A model generated the notes under the pieces. It saw only the letters and a program-made list of their open reading frames with translations, searched no databases and had not been told where the DNA came from. This document shows, piece after piece, positions 1 to 8,654 of a stretch of DNA of 64,000 nucleotides; positions within the stretch are counted from its first letter, which is position 1, and each line of letters begins with the position of its first letter. This DNA is from CACIAM-69d sp001698445 (GTDB taxonomy: Bacteria > Cyanobacteriota > Cyanobacteriia > CACIAM-69d): contig NZ_JAZAQF010000012.1 in assembly GCF_043235035.1 (NCBI RefSeq), forward strand, positions 62,001 through 126,000. Direction: 5' to 3'. The translations under genes and the position numbers were made by a program.

Positions 1-555
1 GAAGATTCCGTCACCGTTTTTGATCCAGGACAACTGGTGCAAGTGCTGGCCCAGGGCAAGGCGCGGGTGATTGTCAATCGGCTGCGGCAGGAACCGGCCC
101 TGCGGCAGTCCCTCTTGGGATCCCATGAACTGGGCAGCTCGATCGTGGTTTTGGGTTGCGATTCCGTACTGTTGGTGAATGGGGAAGTCTATGGCAAACC
201 CGACTCACCCGCCGAGGCCATGGAGCGCTGGCAAAAAATGCGGGGAAAAGTTGGTGATCTGTACACGGGTCATGTGCTGATTGATTTGGCGAGCGATCGG
301 GAGTTGATCCAGTCCGCCACCACCCGTGTTCATTTCGCAACCCCCACCGATGCCGAAATTGCGGCCTACATCGCCACGGGCGAACCCATGCAATGCGCCG
401 GGTGTTTTGCCCTCGAAGGTCGCGGCGGCCTGTTTGTGGAGAAAATCGAAGGCTGCCACATGAATGTGATTGGCCTCAGCCTGCCGCTTTTGCGCCGCAT
501 GTTAGGGGAGTTGGGATACGACATAACGCAACTTTGGCAAGCCCCAGTCCTCTAA
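1..555 (+). CDS. maf: Maf-like nucleoside triphosphate pyrophosphatase, 5' end cut by window edge
   Basis: The reading frame is open from base 1, so the N-terminus, including the family's first SxSPRR-type motif, lies outside the window; the GTG at 37 is probably internal. The visible part has the Maf signatures GCDSV, GKPDSPAEA, TGH and, late, CAGCFALEGRGG. Maf proteins hydrolyse non-canonical or modified nucleoside triphosphates to monophosphates in the cytoplasm (house-cleaning; septum inhibition in some bacteria). About 184 residues are visible, close to the usual 190-200 for the whole protein. The next gene is on the same strand but 577 bp away, so no operon link is evident downstream. 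Confidence 0.85.
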   Translation, partial: EDSVTVFDPGQLVQVLAQGKARVIVNRLRQEPALRQSLLGSHELGSSIVVLGCDSVLLVNGEVYGKPDSPAEAMERWQKMRGKVGDLYTGHVLIDLASDRELIQSATTRVHFATPTDAEIAAYIATGEPMQCAGCFALEGRGGLFVEKIEGCHMNVIGLSLPLLRRMLGELGYDITQLWQAPVL

Positions 556-1132
556 AGACAAACTGTAATCGCTGGCGGCTGCGTCGGCCTCTACCGTGGG
601 GCCGACTTTGGTCTTGTGCCAGTTGTGCCAAATCCATATCCAGTCAATACCCAGTCAATACCCAGTCAATTCCAGCAACCCGCTCCAGACTTTCAGCCTG
701 GAATTCAGCCTCAGCGGTGGATCTTGGCATTCAGGAGAATTTCAGGAGAATTTCCAGTCTTTCTGTCGCTCAATCCACTGGTGGCACGGGAGCTAAGGGC
801 GGTACGATTGAAATTTAGGGGCAACAAGCATCAACTTTTCAGTTTTGATCGACATCACCGGCCGGCGATCAAAACGGAAAAATTGCGACCTATCCCAACC
901 AACTTCGTGCAAAGCAAACAGAGCCGGATTGGTCATTTTGTTTAATGGTGCGGTAGTTTCTGCCAGTGCTGCGATCAGGATTTTAACGACTGTTTTGCAG
1001 CGCTTTAACTGGTCTGAATCCCGCCAGCAAGTTGATAATTAAAATCTGGCATTTACGGAAGCGAAGTTTCGATGTTTAGGTGGATGGGGTTGCATCGCCA
1101 GCCATCGATCGCCGACGACGAGGTTTGAGCAT
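556..1132. other. Intergenic gap with short tandem repeats
   Basis: No convincing gene is seen; open frames here lack recognisable domains and ribosome sites. The gap holds an 11-bp direct repeat at 640-672 and a second, unrelated 11-bp unit (TTCAGGAGAAT) present twice at 730-751. The last part presumably carries the promoter of the downstream histidine kinase, but no clear -35/-10 pair is visible. Confidence 0.6.
640..672. repeat. Three copies of an 11-bp direct repeat
   Basis: CCAGTCAATAC occurs twice exactly (640-650, 651-661) followed by CCAGTCAATTC (662-672). The unit is close to one helical turn. It does not match the other repeats in the window. Confidence 0.85.
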
Positions 1133-2398
1133 GTGTTCATGAATTTTTCCAATTCGGCCAGTGTGCCCAATCGCCCACCCATCGCTTCAGGCCCTAGCCG
1201 CGAATCGGTTCCTTCCGAGTCACAGTCTCTGATTGTGGCGCTGGTGGGGGGCAATGAAACTTCAGAGCGTCTGGTTTGGGAGTCTCTGATTCAAGAGTCC
1301 GGTCATGTGTTGTTCGATCGATGGACGATCGACTCTCTAGCTCAATTGCGATCCCAGACGGATCCACCCCTGCGTGAGCTGGCTAAGGTGGAGCTGTTGG
1401 TGCTGTTGGTGATGCCGGAAACGGTGAAACCGATGCTGGCACTAGTGGATTGGTTGTATCGCCAATCGGGGCTGCCCTCTTTGGTGGTGGTGATGCGTCC
1501 CCTGCCCTCTTCGATCGCGCCGTTGGTGTCAGCCCTCACCCATGGCGGCATTTGGGGTGTGGTGGACTTGCCTTGGACTCCCGAGCAAGGGCGGGCCATG
1601 CTCGATGCGGTGAGCAGTCGATGCTTAGCCGATCGCGAAACCCGGCGCTGTCAGGTGTCGTTGGAACAACAATTGATCGATCGCAACCAACTGGCCGCAA
1701 TCGCCCTCCATGACTCCCGCAGCGCGATCGGAGCCATTCAATCCTATGCCCAACTCATGGATCGGTTTTGGGATCACTGGCCCGCCGAACAACAGCGAGC
1801 CTACCTGAAGCGAATCGGTTGTTTAGCGGAAAAAACCCTTTCGGAATTTAACGATCTCACGGTCTTGATTGAAGCTGATTCCGGCCGATTGCGGTTTGAA
1901 CCTGCTTGGTTAGATGTCTCTGCCTTACTGAGGGAGGTGGTCGATCGTTGCCAACAAATTGCACCCGCTCTGTGCCACATCACGATCCACGATCGCCTAG
2001 ATCATTCTCAAATTTGGGCCGATGCTCGCCTATTTCGGCTGATTACCAATAACCTCTTGGACAATGCCGTCAAATATTCACCAAATGGCGGCACGATCGA
2101 GGTCTTTCTATCGCAACAAAGTAACTTCCTACTCCTACAGGTTCGCGACCATGGCATCGGCATTTGCAGCACCGATCGGGAACGAATTTTTCAACAATTT
2201 GCCCGAGGATCCAACGTGGCTGATATTCCCGGCACTGGATTGGGTTTAGCCATCATTTCCCAATGCGTTCAATTGCATCACGGCAAAATTGAACTCGATA
2301 GCGAGTTACAGCAAGGCAGCATGTTCACCGTTTGGCTACCGATGATTGCACTGGATTCCACCAATCATCACGCTGCCTCCGGTTTTGTGGATGGCTAA
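1133..2398 (+). CDS. Histidine kinase with N-terminal pseudo-receiver-like region
   Basis: A soluble sensor kinase of about 420 residues. Residues about 30-165 look like a receiver fold (alternating hydrophobic strands such as VELLVLLVMPE) without a clear phosphoacceptor motif. A HisKA region follows with an atypical H-box, ALHDSRSAIGAI, where the usual HE(L/I)RTP is replaced. The ATPase domain is well preserved: N-box NLLDNAVKYSP, G1 DHGIGI, G2 GTGLGLAII. There are no membrane segments, so sensing is cytoplasmic or through the N-terminal domain. The GTG at 1133 has a GAGG 10 bp upstream; an ATG at 1139 is an alternative start. No partner response regulator is adjacent, and its pathway cannot be told from sequence. 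Confidence 0.85.
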   Translation: MFMNFSNSASVPNRPPIASGPSRESVPSESQSLIVALVGGNETSERLVWESLIQESGHVLFDRWTIDSLAQLRSQTDPPLRELAKVELLVLLVMPETVKPMLALVDWLYRQSGLPSLVVVMRPLPSSIAPLVSALTHGGIWGVVDLPWTPEQGRAMLDAVSSRCLADRETRRCQVSLEQQLIDRNQLAAIALHDSRSAIGAIQSYAQLMDRFWDHWPAEQQRAYLKRIGCLAEKTLSEFNDLTVLIEADSGRLRFEPAWLDVSALLREVVDRCQQIAPALCHITIHDRLDHSQIWADARLFRLITNNLLDNAVKYSPNGGTIEVFLSQQSNFLLLQVRDHGIGICSTDRERIFQQFARGSNVADIPGTGLGLAIISQCVQLHHGKIELDSELQQGSMFTVWLPMIALDSTNHHAASGFVDG

Positions 2399-2772
2399 CC
2401 TACGCTCGCAGCTTCAACCCAAATTCGCTGCAAAATTTGCAAGTATTCGTTGTCAATTGCGCCGACGCTTGATTCATCCAAGTCATTAGCACCAGCATCC
2501 AAACTCTAAAAGTTGTTGCCTTTTAACTACATCTTCTCTGGTTAATTATTCAAGCTTTTACAAGCCAGAGAATTTTTCAAATCAAGTTCAAAGGCAACGA
2601 CTTTAAGACAACTTTATTCAATTTGATTAGTTGACATTAGAGCAGCTTGATCAACCAGGTTATTACTAGACCTCTTGCACCAATCACGACCCTAAATCCT
2701 GAATCCTAAGTCCTAAATCTCTCTCCAAGATTGCTGATTGACTGACAAAACACGAAAGCACCCGACTCTTCA

Positions 2773-2856
2773 GTAGGTTGGGTTAAGCTTTGCGAAACCC
2801 AACTCGATCACCATGAACCTTACTGTTGTTGGGTTTTGTACCTCAACCCAACCTAC
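2773..2856. repeat. Palindromic interspersed element (MITE-like hairpin)
   Basis: The outer arms are perfect inverted repeats of 12 bp, GTAGGTTGGGTT (2773-2784) and AACCCAACCTAC (2845-2856). Inner arms CGAAACCCAAC (2793-2803) and GTTGGGTTTTG (2828-2838) also pair almost fully. Elements with a TAGGTTGGGTT...AACCCAACCTA pattern are common in cyanobacterial genomes, so this is probably one copy of a dispersed non-autonomous family. No transposase is near. Confidence 0.7.
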
Positions 2857-2902
2857 AAGATGATCGTTGATCAGCCCATCTTGAAGGGTTAAGGATGAGG
2901 AC

Positions 2903-2942
2903 TTTTAATTGATTCGTGAAAATTTTAATTGATTCGTGAAAA
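2903..2942. repeat. Perfect 20-bp tandem duplication
   Basis: TTTTAATTGATTCGTGAAAA occurs twice with no spacer (2903-2922 and 2923-2942). It lies in the gap downstream of recJ and has no obvious function. Confidence 0.9.
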
Positions 2943-3049
2943 AAGGCTACTGATTAACAAAGGTATTACTGAAAGGACTCTAGATTCCAGTTATTACCAG
3001 TTTTGTGGAGATCTTTGTGGAGATCCATGATCGCGTGACATCCCATCAT

Positions 3050-5419
3050 CTAGTGGGGCTGGAGGCGCGGATCCAGATCCTGAAGTGCTGCTGGGGGCAT
3101 GGTGGCGAAATATTGATGGTGAAAGCGCTCTTCTTGAACGATCGCCCAAAATTGGGCGATCGCCCGCGATCGGGTGGTCGCTTCGGGTTCCATCGCATCC
3201 AGGGCTTGGGGTTGAAACCTCAGGTGGCCATCTTGCTCCATTGGGTTCAGGCCGATCGCCGCCAGGGCATTGAGGCCGAGTTCAATTGCCTGGGGGCTGA
3301 GGGCTAATCGCGCTGATAAGACTGCTCGATCGACGGGTTGGCCAGTGCGGCTGAGATATTTCGCCATCCCCAAAAGGGTTTGCCAGGTGCGATCGGGGCT
3401 GGGTTCCACAATTGGCTGATAGGTCAGGGCGATCGGGCGTTGATCGTCTAGGGCTTGGCGGGCGATTTGCTGCCAGTCTTCCCAACGGGTGGGGCATTGA
3501 TCAACCCACAACATTGCGGTGGGCGATGGCAACTCGGCGGCAGGTAACCCTTGCCGATAATCCCAGACGGGAATCGTACCAGCGAGATCGCGCACCAAGG
3601 GGCGATCGGCTGGGCGCACTGCCAAGGGCCGCAATTGATAGCACTTATCGCGGGCATTGAAATCCAACTCCGCCACCAAGTCACAGGAACCCTTGGGAAT
3701 GGCTTCCGGCAAACAGTCCCACCAAATGCCCGGGAAAGGTTCGGTAGCCGAATCATCTTGAATTTCAAAGCGGGTGTAGAGATACCGCAACTTTTGGGCT
3801 CCCAGGTACAGGCGGCGGACTTGCAAATTTTGGAACCGCACTTGCCGAATCAGCAAACGCGGAGCCGGGTTTCCCATGCCGCAAGGTTCCAGCCACTTCA
3901 GGGCTTGAAACAGGGCCCGTCCCCGATCGAGCAACAGGTCTGCTACGGTTACGGTCAAATCGGCCGTGATGGGCCGGGGCGATCGAGCTGGGCAGCGTTG
4001 ACGCACTTCCCGTTCCAGGGCTTGGGTAAACAAATCCAGATTGGCCACCGGCAAAGCCAACCCCGCCGCCAGGGGATGGCCCCCAAATCGATCGAGCAAA
4101 TGGGTTTGGTGCTTCAGGACTTCATAAAAATCCAGACCCGGGAGCGATCGGGCGGATCCCTTCGCCATGTCGCCTTCCAGGGTCAGCAACACCACGGGGC
4201 GGTTAAATTCCTGCACCAGTTGACCCGCCACTAGCCCCAAAACGCCCAAGGGCCAACCCGCCTCCGCCAGCACAATCACAGCGGTGGTGGACCAATCGGC
4301 GGCGGCCAGGCGCGATCGGGCCCGCCACAGCACATCGTTTTGCAGGGCTTTGCGGCGACTGTTGGCCGCTTCCACTTGGTCAGCTAATTGGCGACACCGA
4401 TCGCGATCGCGACTGGTCAGCAGTTCAATGCAAAAGTGAGCATCGCCATAGATGCGGCTGGCCGCATTGATGCGCGGCCCCAGGCCAAAGGCAATATCAG
4501 AGGGGCGATCGCCCGTTTTCTTGCATCGCTCCAGCAACAATTGCAATCCGGGGCGATCGGTTTTTTGGAGATGCTGCAATCCCACTTGGGCCAAGTACCG
4601 AGCATCGCCCCGCAGTTCCACCAAATCCGCAATTAGCCCGATCGCCACCAGATCCAGTAGGGCCGCGAGGGGCTGTTGGGGAACCGTGGGCAAGGCTTGG
4701 TAAAGGGCTTCCACCAATTTGTAAGCCACGGCCACACCCGAAAGACTGGCCAAGGGCGAATCGATCGGGAGTGCGCGCGGGTTCACCAACGCCACCAAGT
4801 CCGGCCGTTGGTCGGGCAAGCTGTGGTGATCGGTCACAATCACTTCCAAGCCCAAATCCCGCGCGATCGCCAACTCCGCCAGGTTGGTGCTGCCCGTGTC
4901 GCAGGTCACGATCAGTTGCCAACCGGCCGCCGCCAGGGCCGCCAACCCCGATCGGGATAACCCGTGGGACTCTTTGAGGCGATCGGGCACAAAATAAGTG
5001 AGCCGATCGCCCTGGGGAAAAAACTGCCCCAACCCATCCCACAGCACCGCCGTGGCCGTCACGCCATCCGCATCAAAATCTCCCCAAATGGCCACCCGAT
5101 CGCCCCGTTCATGGGCCAACACCAACCGCGCGATCGCCCGGGCCATTTCGGAGCCAAACCCCTCTGGCCCCATGAGTTGATAGTGCTCCGCCGAGAGCCA
5201 CCCGGCCAAGGTGCTCGGATCACGCCAACCCCGTTCCCACAACGCTTGGGCCAGCCACCGGGCCCGATCGCCTTGCGGTGAACGACTTTCTTTGAGATCC
5301 GTCGCCTTCGGGTTGCCCACCTGCACCGCATCCAGGCGATCGAGCATTGATTGCACCGCCGCCACCCAGTCCGCTGGGGGAGGTTCGATCGGGAACTGCC
5401 AAGCCGCTTCAAAATCCAT
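3050..5419 (-). CDS. recJ: Single-stranded-DNA-specific exonuclease RecJ
   Basis: A 5'-3' single-strand DNA exonuclease of recombination, mismatch and base-excision repair. The protein of about 789 residues has the DHH phosphoesterase motifs GDFDADG (about residues 113-119), CDTGS and TDHHSLP (about 197-199 for DHH), then a DHHA1 region with GGHPLAAG. It is longer than E. coli RecJ (about 577) because of an extra C-terminal segment of some 200 residues, which is common in cyanobacterial RecJ. An in-frame TTG lies two codons earlier at 5425, but ATG at 5419 is preferred. The start region overlaps a short direct repetition containing ATCCATGGG, so the exact start is slightly uncertain. Confidence 0.93.
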   Translation of the reverse strand: MDFEAAWQFPIEPPPADWVAAVQSMLDRLDAVQVGNPKATDLKESRSPQGDRARWLAQALWERGWRDPSTLAGWLSAEHYQLMGPEGFGSEMARAIARLVLAHERGDRVAIWGDFDADGVTATAVLWDGLGQFFPQGDRLTYFVPDRLKESHGLSRSGLAALAAAGWQLIVTCDTGSTNLAELAIARDLGLEVIVTDHHSLPDQRPDLVALVNPRALPIDSPLASLSGVAVAYKLVEALYQALPTVPQQPLAALLDLVAIGLIADLVELRGDARYLAQVGLQHLQKTDRPGLQLLLERCKKTGDRPSDIAFGLGPRINAASRIYGDAHFCIELLTSRDRDRCRQLADQVEAANSRRKALQNDVLWRARSRLAAADWSTTAVIVLAEAGWPLGVLGLVAGQLVQEFNRPVVLLTLEGDMAKGSARSLPGLDFYEVLKHQTHLLDRFGGHPLAAGLALPVANLDLFTQALEREVRQRCPARSPRPITADLTVTVADLLLDRGRALFQALKWLEPCGMGNPAPRLLIRQVRFQNLQVRRLYLGAQKLRYLYTRFEIQDDSATEPFPGIWWDCLPEAIPKGSCDLVAELDFNARDKCYQLRPLAVRPADRPLVRDLAGTIPVWDYRQGLPAAELPSPTAMLWVDQCPTRWEDWQQIARQALDDQRPIALTYQPIVEPSPDRTWQTLLGMAKYLSRTGQPVDRAVLSARLALSPQAIELGLNALAAIGLNPMEQDGHLRFQPQALDAMEPEATTRSRAIAQFWAIVQEERFHHQYFATMPPAALQDLDPRLQPH

Positions 5420-5510
5420 GGGCAAAATCCATGGGTCAACAATCCATGGGCAAACTGCGACGGGCCGACGAAACTAGCCAGTCTCAGCCAATTAGTCAAC
5501 CAAGCCGCAC

Positions 5511-5999
5511 CTAACCGCCGTAGTTCCAGCCGGTGCTTTCCAGGGTGAGGGCTTCCCCTTCCCGATGGATGCCTGCACCAATCACTTCGCCCACAAAAAC
5601 CGTGTGATCACCATGGACGATCGAGCCAACCACCTTGCATTCCACATAGCCCAGTGAGTCCGGCAAAATTGGGCAGCCCGTAGCCTCGCCCAAATAAAAC
5701 TCGATGTCTTCAAACTTGTTGCCCACCCGGCGACGGGGCTTAAAAAATTGAGCCGCCAAATCCTTTTGGCCCGCTTCCAACACCGTCAGCGCAAACACGC
5801 CGCTCGCTTCAATCATGGCGTGGGAACCAGATTCCCGATTCACGCAGTTCACCACCAAAGGCGGCTTAAACGAGCCTTGCATGACCCAACTGGCCGTAAA
5901 GGCGTTCACATCTTCGCCCGCTTCATCCCGCACACCGCAAACATAGATGCCGTGGGGAATTTTCCGGAGCATGGTCTTTTTGGCTTGTTCATCGAGCAT
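5511..5999 (-). CDS. Flavin-reductase-like FMN-binding protein
   Basis: 162 residues with the split-barrel flavin reductase pattern: VNAFTASWVMQGSFKPPLV, followed by GVFALTVL and a terminal HVF/VGEV-type strand region. Members bind FMN and either reduce free flavin with NAD(P)H or act as small flavoproteins; the substrate here is unknown. A GAGGAG ribosome site lies about 9 bp before the ATG. The gene ends 91 bp upstream of recJ on the same strand, so co-transcription is possible. Its upstream region carries an array of 13-14 bp repeats. Confidence 0.85.
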   Translation of the reverse strand: MLDEQAKKTMLRKIPHGIYVCGVRDEAGEDVNAFTASWVMQGSFKPPLVVNCVNRESGSHAMIEASGVFALTVLEAGQKDLAAQFFKPRRRVGNKFEDIEFYLGEATGCPILPDSLGYVECKVVGSIVHGDHTVFVGEVIGAGIHREGEALTLESTGWNYGG

Positions 6000-6047
6000 G
6001 GTGCGAACTCCTCGATCGGGTCAATAGGCGGGGCAACCAACAGCAAC

Positions 6048-6114
6048 GAATGTCAATCACAGATGTCAATCACGAATATCAATCATGGATGTCAATGATC
6101 GGATGTCAATGATC
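6048..6114. repeat. Five imperfect 13-14 bp repeats upstream of the flavin reductase gene
   Basis: The units are GAATGTCAATCAC, AGATGTCAATCAC, GAATATCAATCAT and two exact copies of GGATGTCAATGATC. They begin 49 bp upstream of the minus-strand start codon and could be regulator-binding direct repeats or slippage products. Confidence 0.8.
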
Positions 6115-6282
6115 GATCGCGTCGCTGTCTACTAATCTCTTGCTGAGTGTATCGCAGCCGATCGCCCTCAAAGCTCCACCCAATCATCGATTAACCCGTT
6201 TTAGTGCCATGAGCTGAGCCATAAAAGCCTGCATCTTTTGTAAAGAAAGATTGCGAAAAAGACAGCAAAACGGCTTTCTGTC

Positions 6283-6311
6283 TTGACAGACTAGCGTTGC
6301 CCCGATACCTT
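6283..6311 (+). promoter_or_regulatory. Candidate sigma-70-type promoter
   Basis: A perfect -35 TTGACA (6283-6288) is followed after 17 bp by TACCTT (6306-6311). Transcription would start about 25-30 bp before the ATG at 6346. The -10 is weak, so this is a suggestion only. Confidence 0.4.
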
Positions 6312-6345
6312 AACATTCATACCCGGGTAATTCATTTGTAGTTAT

Positions 6346-6777
6346 ATGCAAGACAAACAGGACAAGCAAAAAGTCACGCTCTACTTCCCCCAACAGTTGC
6401 ATCGTCAACTCAAAATCCGGGCGGCAGTTGAGTCGGAACCCATGTCCGCAATTGTCGAAAGGGCCGTGGCTTTTTACCTCGAACACCCTGAGGTAATTGA
6501 CGAGCACAGCGAACCCTACGGGCGTACCCACCGGGTCTATAGCTGCCCTGTCTGTCAAACCTCCACAGTCCTGCGTGACGGTGAATTGGTTGGTCTTGGA
6601 AGCCAGCCTGGCATTCTTGCCGAAGATACGCTGTCGATCGAACGGGCCCTGACGGTTCGGGCTGGTGCTCCAGAGTCCGCCGAGGAGGAAGCTCCTGATA
6701 GCGACCCTGATAGCGACACTGATGATTCCAACAGCGAAAACCTTGATTCCAACAGCGAAAACCTTGTACCTTGCTGA
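6346..6777 (+). CDS. Ribbon-helix-helix-like protein with CxxC and acidic repeat tail
   Basis: 143 residues. Residues 9-50 match a ribbon-helix-helix/CopG-like fold (KVTLYFP strand, then helices RQLKIRAAVES and MSAIVERAVAFYLEH), suggesting DNA binding as a dimer. A CPVC pair at 67-70 follows, possibly half of a metal site, and the protein ends in Cys143. The tail (about 105-143) is very acidic and contains a perfect 7-residue duplication, DSNSENL, encoded by an exact 21-bp tandem repeat at 6724-6765. It lies 178 bp upstream of ycf46 on the same strand. I know no function for it; a regulator of its neighbours is an inference. Confidence 0.75.
   Translation: MQDKQDKQKVTLYFPQQLHRQLKIRAAVESEPMSAIVERAVAFYLEHPEVIDEHSEPYGRTHRVYSCPVCQTSTVLRDGELVGLGSQPGILAEDTLSIERALTVRAGAPESAEEEAPDSDPDSDTDDSNSENLDSNSENLVPC
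6724..6765 (+). repeat. 21-bp in-frame tandem duplication within the RHH gene
   Basis: GATTCCAACAGCGAAAACCT plus T is repeated exactly (6724-6744, 6745-6765), giving DSNSENL twice. Exact identity suggests a recent duplication; it keeps the frame. Confidence 0.9.
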
Positions 6778-6955
6778 AGCAACTGCCAAATGGCTTCAGT
6801 TCCGGTTGCGGGTTAGCCCCTTAAGGATTTCGCTCAGGACTCGCTAGATACTTACTAATCACTTTGGCTAATCACGTTGGGCTAGATGGAGAGCAATTTT
6901 CAGTCTCTGAGCTAGTCCATCGCATGTCCAACTCAAGCGGAATGGGTCGAGGGTT

Positions 6956-8467
6956 ATGCAAGAGCAACTAAGCGTCCTGGTCAGAGCGCAATATCCGCTG
7001 GTTTACCTCCTAACCTATGAAGAGGAACGCGCTGAACAGGCGATCGCCCGCCTTGCCCAATCCAAAACGCAACCCCGCCGTCTGTTTGTTTGGACAGTGA
7101 CCCATGGGGTGGTGGAATATGGCCAACCCCGCACGGTTACGCAACACAACACCGTTTCGCCGGAAGCTGCGATCGAGTGGATTGTGCGCCAACGCGACCC
7201 CGGGATCTATATCCTCAAAGACTTCCATCCCTACATCGACTCACCAGGGGTGAAGCGCTGGCTGCGAGACGCGATCGCCCAGTTTAAGGGGATGCAAAAA
7301 ACGATCGTGTTGATGTCGCCGGTTCAGGAAATCCCGATCGAGCTTGAAAAAGAAGTCGTGGTGTTGGATTTCCCCCTACCCACCCTGAACGAACTCGATC
7401 AGGTGTTGGGTGAACAACTCGAAGAGACCCGATCGCGCCCTCTCAGCCCGATCGCCCGTGAGAAACTGCTCAAAGCAGCCCTCGGTCTCACCCGTGACGA
7501 AGCCGAAAAGGTCTACCGCAAAGCCCATGTGAGCACCGGCAAGCTCACCGAATCGGAAGTCGAAATCGTCCTATCCGAAAAGCAGCAGTTGATTCGTCGC
7601 AACGGCATTTTGGAATACATGGACGAAGACGAGACGATCGAATCGGTCGGCGGTCTCGAAGAGCTGAAACGGTGGCTTACCCAGCGCTCCAACGCCTTCA
7701 CCGAGCGGGCCCGCGAATACGGTTTGCCCCAACCGAAGGGAATGCTGATTTTGGGTGTGCCCGGTTGCGGTAAATCTCTGATTGCCAAAACCACTTCCCG
7801 GCTGTGGGGTTTACCCCTGCTGCGCTTGGATATGGGGCGCATCTACGACGGCTCCACCGTGGGGCGATCGGAAAAGAACCTGCGGATGGTGCTCAAAACC
7901 GCCGAGTCAATTTCCCCCGTCATCCTGTTCATTGATGAACTGGACAAGGCCTTCGCCGGTTCCGCCGGTTCCGCCGACTCCGATGGAGGAACTTCCAGCC
8001 GCATTTTTGGCTCCTTTCTGACCTGGATGCAGGAAAAAACTTCCCCGGTGTTTGTGATGGCGACGGCCAACCGGGTCGATCGGCTCCCCGGCGAGTTCCT
8101 GCGCAAAGGCCGGTTTGACGAAATCTTCTTCGTCGATCTGCCCACCCAGGACGAACGGAGCGAAATCTTCCAAATCCACCTCGAAAAGCGGCGTTCTGAA
8201 ATCTCCCGCTTTGATTTGGATCAGCTCGCCAAAGTTTCCGATGGTTTCTCCGGCGCAGAAATCGAACAGGCCATCTTCGCGGCCATGTACGAAGCCTTTG
8301 CCCAAGATCGCGAGTTTACCCAACTCGACATCATCGCAGCGATCAAGGCAACCCTGCCGCTGTCGAGAACCATGACCGAGCAGGTAACGGCATTGCGCGA
8401 CTGGGCCCGCCAGCGTGCCCGTCCTGCCGCCGCTGCTGTCGCGGACTACATCCGCCAGGAGTGGTGA
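6956..8467 (+). CDS. ycf46: Ycf46-type AAA ATPase
   Basis: 503 residues. The N-terminal 230 residues are the Ycf46-specific region (start VLVRAQYPLVYLLTYEE), followed by one AAA module with Walker A GVPGCGKS (267-274), Walker B VILFIDELD (322-330) and sensor/arginine-finger region MATANRVDRLPGEFLRKGRFDE. It is soluble. Ycf46 is conserved in cyanobacteria and red-lineage plastids; a role in inorganic-carbon use or photosynthetic acclimation has been proposed, but the exact substrate is unclear. A GAGG lies just before the ATG. ycf35 follows on the same strand after 187 bp, which supports a functional pair. Confidence 0.93.
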   Translation: MQEQLSVLVRAQYPLVYLLTYEEERAEQAIARLAQSKTQPRRLFVWTVTHGVVEYGQPRTVTQHNTVSPEAAIEWIVRQRDPGIYILKDFHPYIDSPGVKRWLRDAIAQFKGMQKTIVLMSPVQEIPIELEKEVVVLDFPLPTLNELDQVLGEQLEETRSRPLSPIAREKLLKAALGLTRDEAEKVYRKAHVSTGKLTESEVEIVLSEKQQLIRRNGILEYMDEDETIESVGGLEELKRWLTQRSNAFTERAREYGLPQPKGMLILGVPGCGKSLIAKTTSRLWGLPLLRLDMGRIYDGSTVGRSEKNLRMVLKTAESISPVILFIDELDKAFAGSAGSADSDGGTSSRIFGSFLTWMQEKTSPVFVMATANRVDRLPGEFLRKGRFDEIFFVDLPTQDERSEIFQIHLEKRRSEISRFDLDQLAKVSDGFSGAEIEQAIFAAMYEAFAQDREFTQLDIIAAIKATLPLSRTMTEQVTALRDWARQRARPAAAAVADYIRQEW

Positions 8468-8479
8468 CCCCCAAGCTTT

Positions 8480-8499
8480 CTCCCGTCTCCCAACGGGAG
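8480..8499 (+). other. Small hairpin between ycf46 and ycf35
   Basis: CTCCCGT (8480-8486) and ACGGGAG (8493-8499) form a 7-bp stem with a 6-base loop. There is no U-tract after it, so it is more likely a processing or stability element than a terminator. Confidence 0.45.
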
Positions 8500-8654
8500 G
8501 AGGGCTAGCCCCCCAGTTCCAACCCGTTCAGCATCTGGAACCCCGGTTGGCTAGCGCATTGAAACCAAGCATCGAAGCCTCCCAACTTCGTGCTTGCCAT
8601 TGAACCCCTAGTTGTTGTCGTTCACGCAATTTCCATCCACAGGAGGAAACCCTC

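Larger units (their letters stand above)
2399..3049. other. Intergenic gap between convergent genes, with two repeat structures
   Basis: The histidine kinase and recJ converge here. No gene is supported. The gap is AT-rich and contains a palindromic MITE-like element (2773-2856) and a perfect 20-bp duplication (2903-2942). A short repetition of CCTAAATCCT/CCTGAATCCTAAGTCCTAAATC lies near 2690-2720. Confidence 0.6.
6000..6345. other. Divergent intergenic region (flavin reductase / RHH protein)
   Basis: The two flanking genes diverge, so both promoters should lie here. The left part has a repeat array (6048-6114); the right part has a candidate promoter for the RHH gene (6283-6311). No gene is seen in between. 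Confidence 0.6.

Noticed and set aside
616..945. 109-codon frame over the 11-bp repeats
   Set aside because: The open frame arises from the repeats themselves; no start signal.
3551..4234. 227-codon frame antisense to recJ
   Set aside because: Shadow of recJ; no recognisable motif or ribosome site.
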